Source: Archilochus colubris
Taxonomy: Eukaryota > Chordata > Aves > Apodiformes > Trochilidae
NCBI GenBank assembly: GCA_023079485.1
Contig: CM041084.1
Location: 14,908,609 to 14,972,608, forward strand
Length of the DNA: 64,000 nt
Direction of reading: 5' to 3'
Below the pieces are notes generated by a model. It did not search any database, was not told the origin of the DNA, and saw only the letters and a list, made by a program, of their open reading frames with translations. This document shows, piece after piece, positions 63,307 to 64,000 of this stretch (position 1 is its first letter; each line of letters starts with the position of its first letter). Both the position numbers and the translations under genes were made by a program.

Positions 63307-64000
63307 TATCTATCTGCTCTATCTCTATCTGCTCTGTCCTGTGGTTCTGAGAGTTTACTTTGCCTCTAGAATACTTCTCCTAATTATTTTTTCATTTTTT
63401 AAATCCTTGGACTTTCCAACAAATGCATCTTATATGGCTTAAGAAATTTTAACCCATTGATGGGTACTGCTTTCACTTGCATACTCACTAATTGTGCTGA
63501 GGTGGTGGCATGGCATGCCTAGGATATTAATGAAAAAAGAATTAGCTTACTCAGGGAGGACAGGCAAGATTAGATGGGATGAGATATATCATTCTGCATT
63601 CAGTGGTTCTCGTGTGCTGGGAAATCCAGAATGTGCAGGAAGTTACAGTTTCTGAAAGGGCAAAAGGGGAAAAGAATATGAGTGTTTTGATTGCAAAGAT
63701 CTCAAAATATCAAACAAGGAAGACCTGAGGCTTTTTGTGTCCAAAAAGCAGAATCAGCCAAAGGATGAGAATTTATATTAATCAGGGATTTCAACAATCA
63801 GATAGTCAGTAGTGAAAGAAGCAACAGTACACCAATGTCCACTGAGTTCCTGGAATTACTGGCTATGCTGTTTAAAAAGTGGAGTTAGAAAGAGTTAGAA
63901 AATGGTCTCGTCTGTATTTGATGCTAAGCAGTAAAGAAATATGGAAGAGTGTAAAGGTGAAAGATAACATTAGAGTCATGAGGTAACTTTGGAGTCACAA
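63307..64000. other. non-coding stretch to the window edge
   Basis: The CR1 5' breakpoint is followed by a short CTATCTGCT-type tandem (about 63308-63338) and then unique AT-rich sequence. No gene or repeat is supportable. Confidence 0.5.

Overview
This window looks like nuclear DNA of a bird. Five CR1-type LINE fragments are recognisable. The youngest ends in the tandem ATTCTATG-type 3' terminus typical of avian CR1. There is also a diverged ERVL-type solo LTR of a kind common in avian genomes. The rest is AT-rich, CpG-poor, stop-rich sequence with no operons, no ribosome-binding sites and no long conserved reading frame, as expected of introns or intergenic DNA in a vertebrate. The order or species cannot be fixed from the sequence; a neoavian bird is the best guess.

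Layout. 0-9 kb: mostly unique non-coding DNA, with four short minus-strand segments that could be spliced exons (8367-8397, 1749-1848, 1211-1293, 377-548) with compatible phases. 9.2-9.7 kb: old plus-strand CR1 3' end. 9.7-30 kb: unique non-coding DNA with a 23-nt perfect palindrome at 18.9 kb. 30.4-31.3 kb: very old minus-strand CR1 fragment. 33.6-42.9 kb: two exon-like minus-strand segments (33791-33955 with stop codon and downstream AATAAA; 42820-42926 with a strong donor), a G-quadruplex motif and a further weak exon candidate. 44.1-44.8 kb: solo LTR with a 6-bp target-site duplication. 50.8-51.4 kb: the only clear CpG island, the best promoter candidate. 52.9-53.0 kb: AT-rich inverted repeat. 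53.2-53.55 kb: large compound polypyrimidine microsatellite. 56-63.3 kb: three CR1 fragments of different ages.

The most interesting possibility is an unannotated small minus-strand gene. A start codon in strong Kozak context inside the CpG island (51035-51033), the 107-bp segment at 42.8 kb and the 165-bp segment at 33.8 kb join in frame through GT-AG boundaries into a 97-residue reading frame with a poly(A) signal about 200 bp after the stop. I do not recognise the protein. Short open segments between GT and AG are common by chance, so this and the second chain at 0-8.4 kb are hypotheses. No tRNA, rRNA, CRISPR array or bacterial feature was seen.
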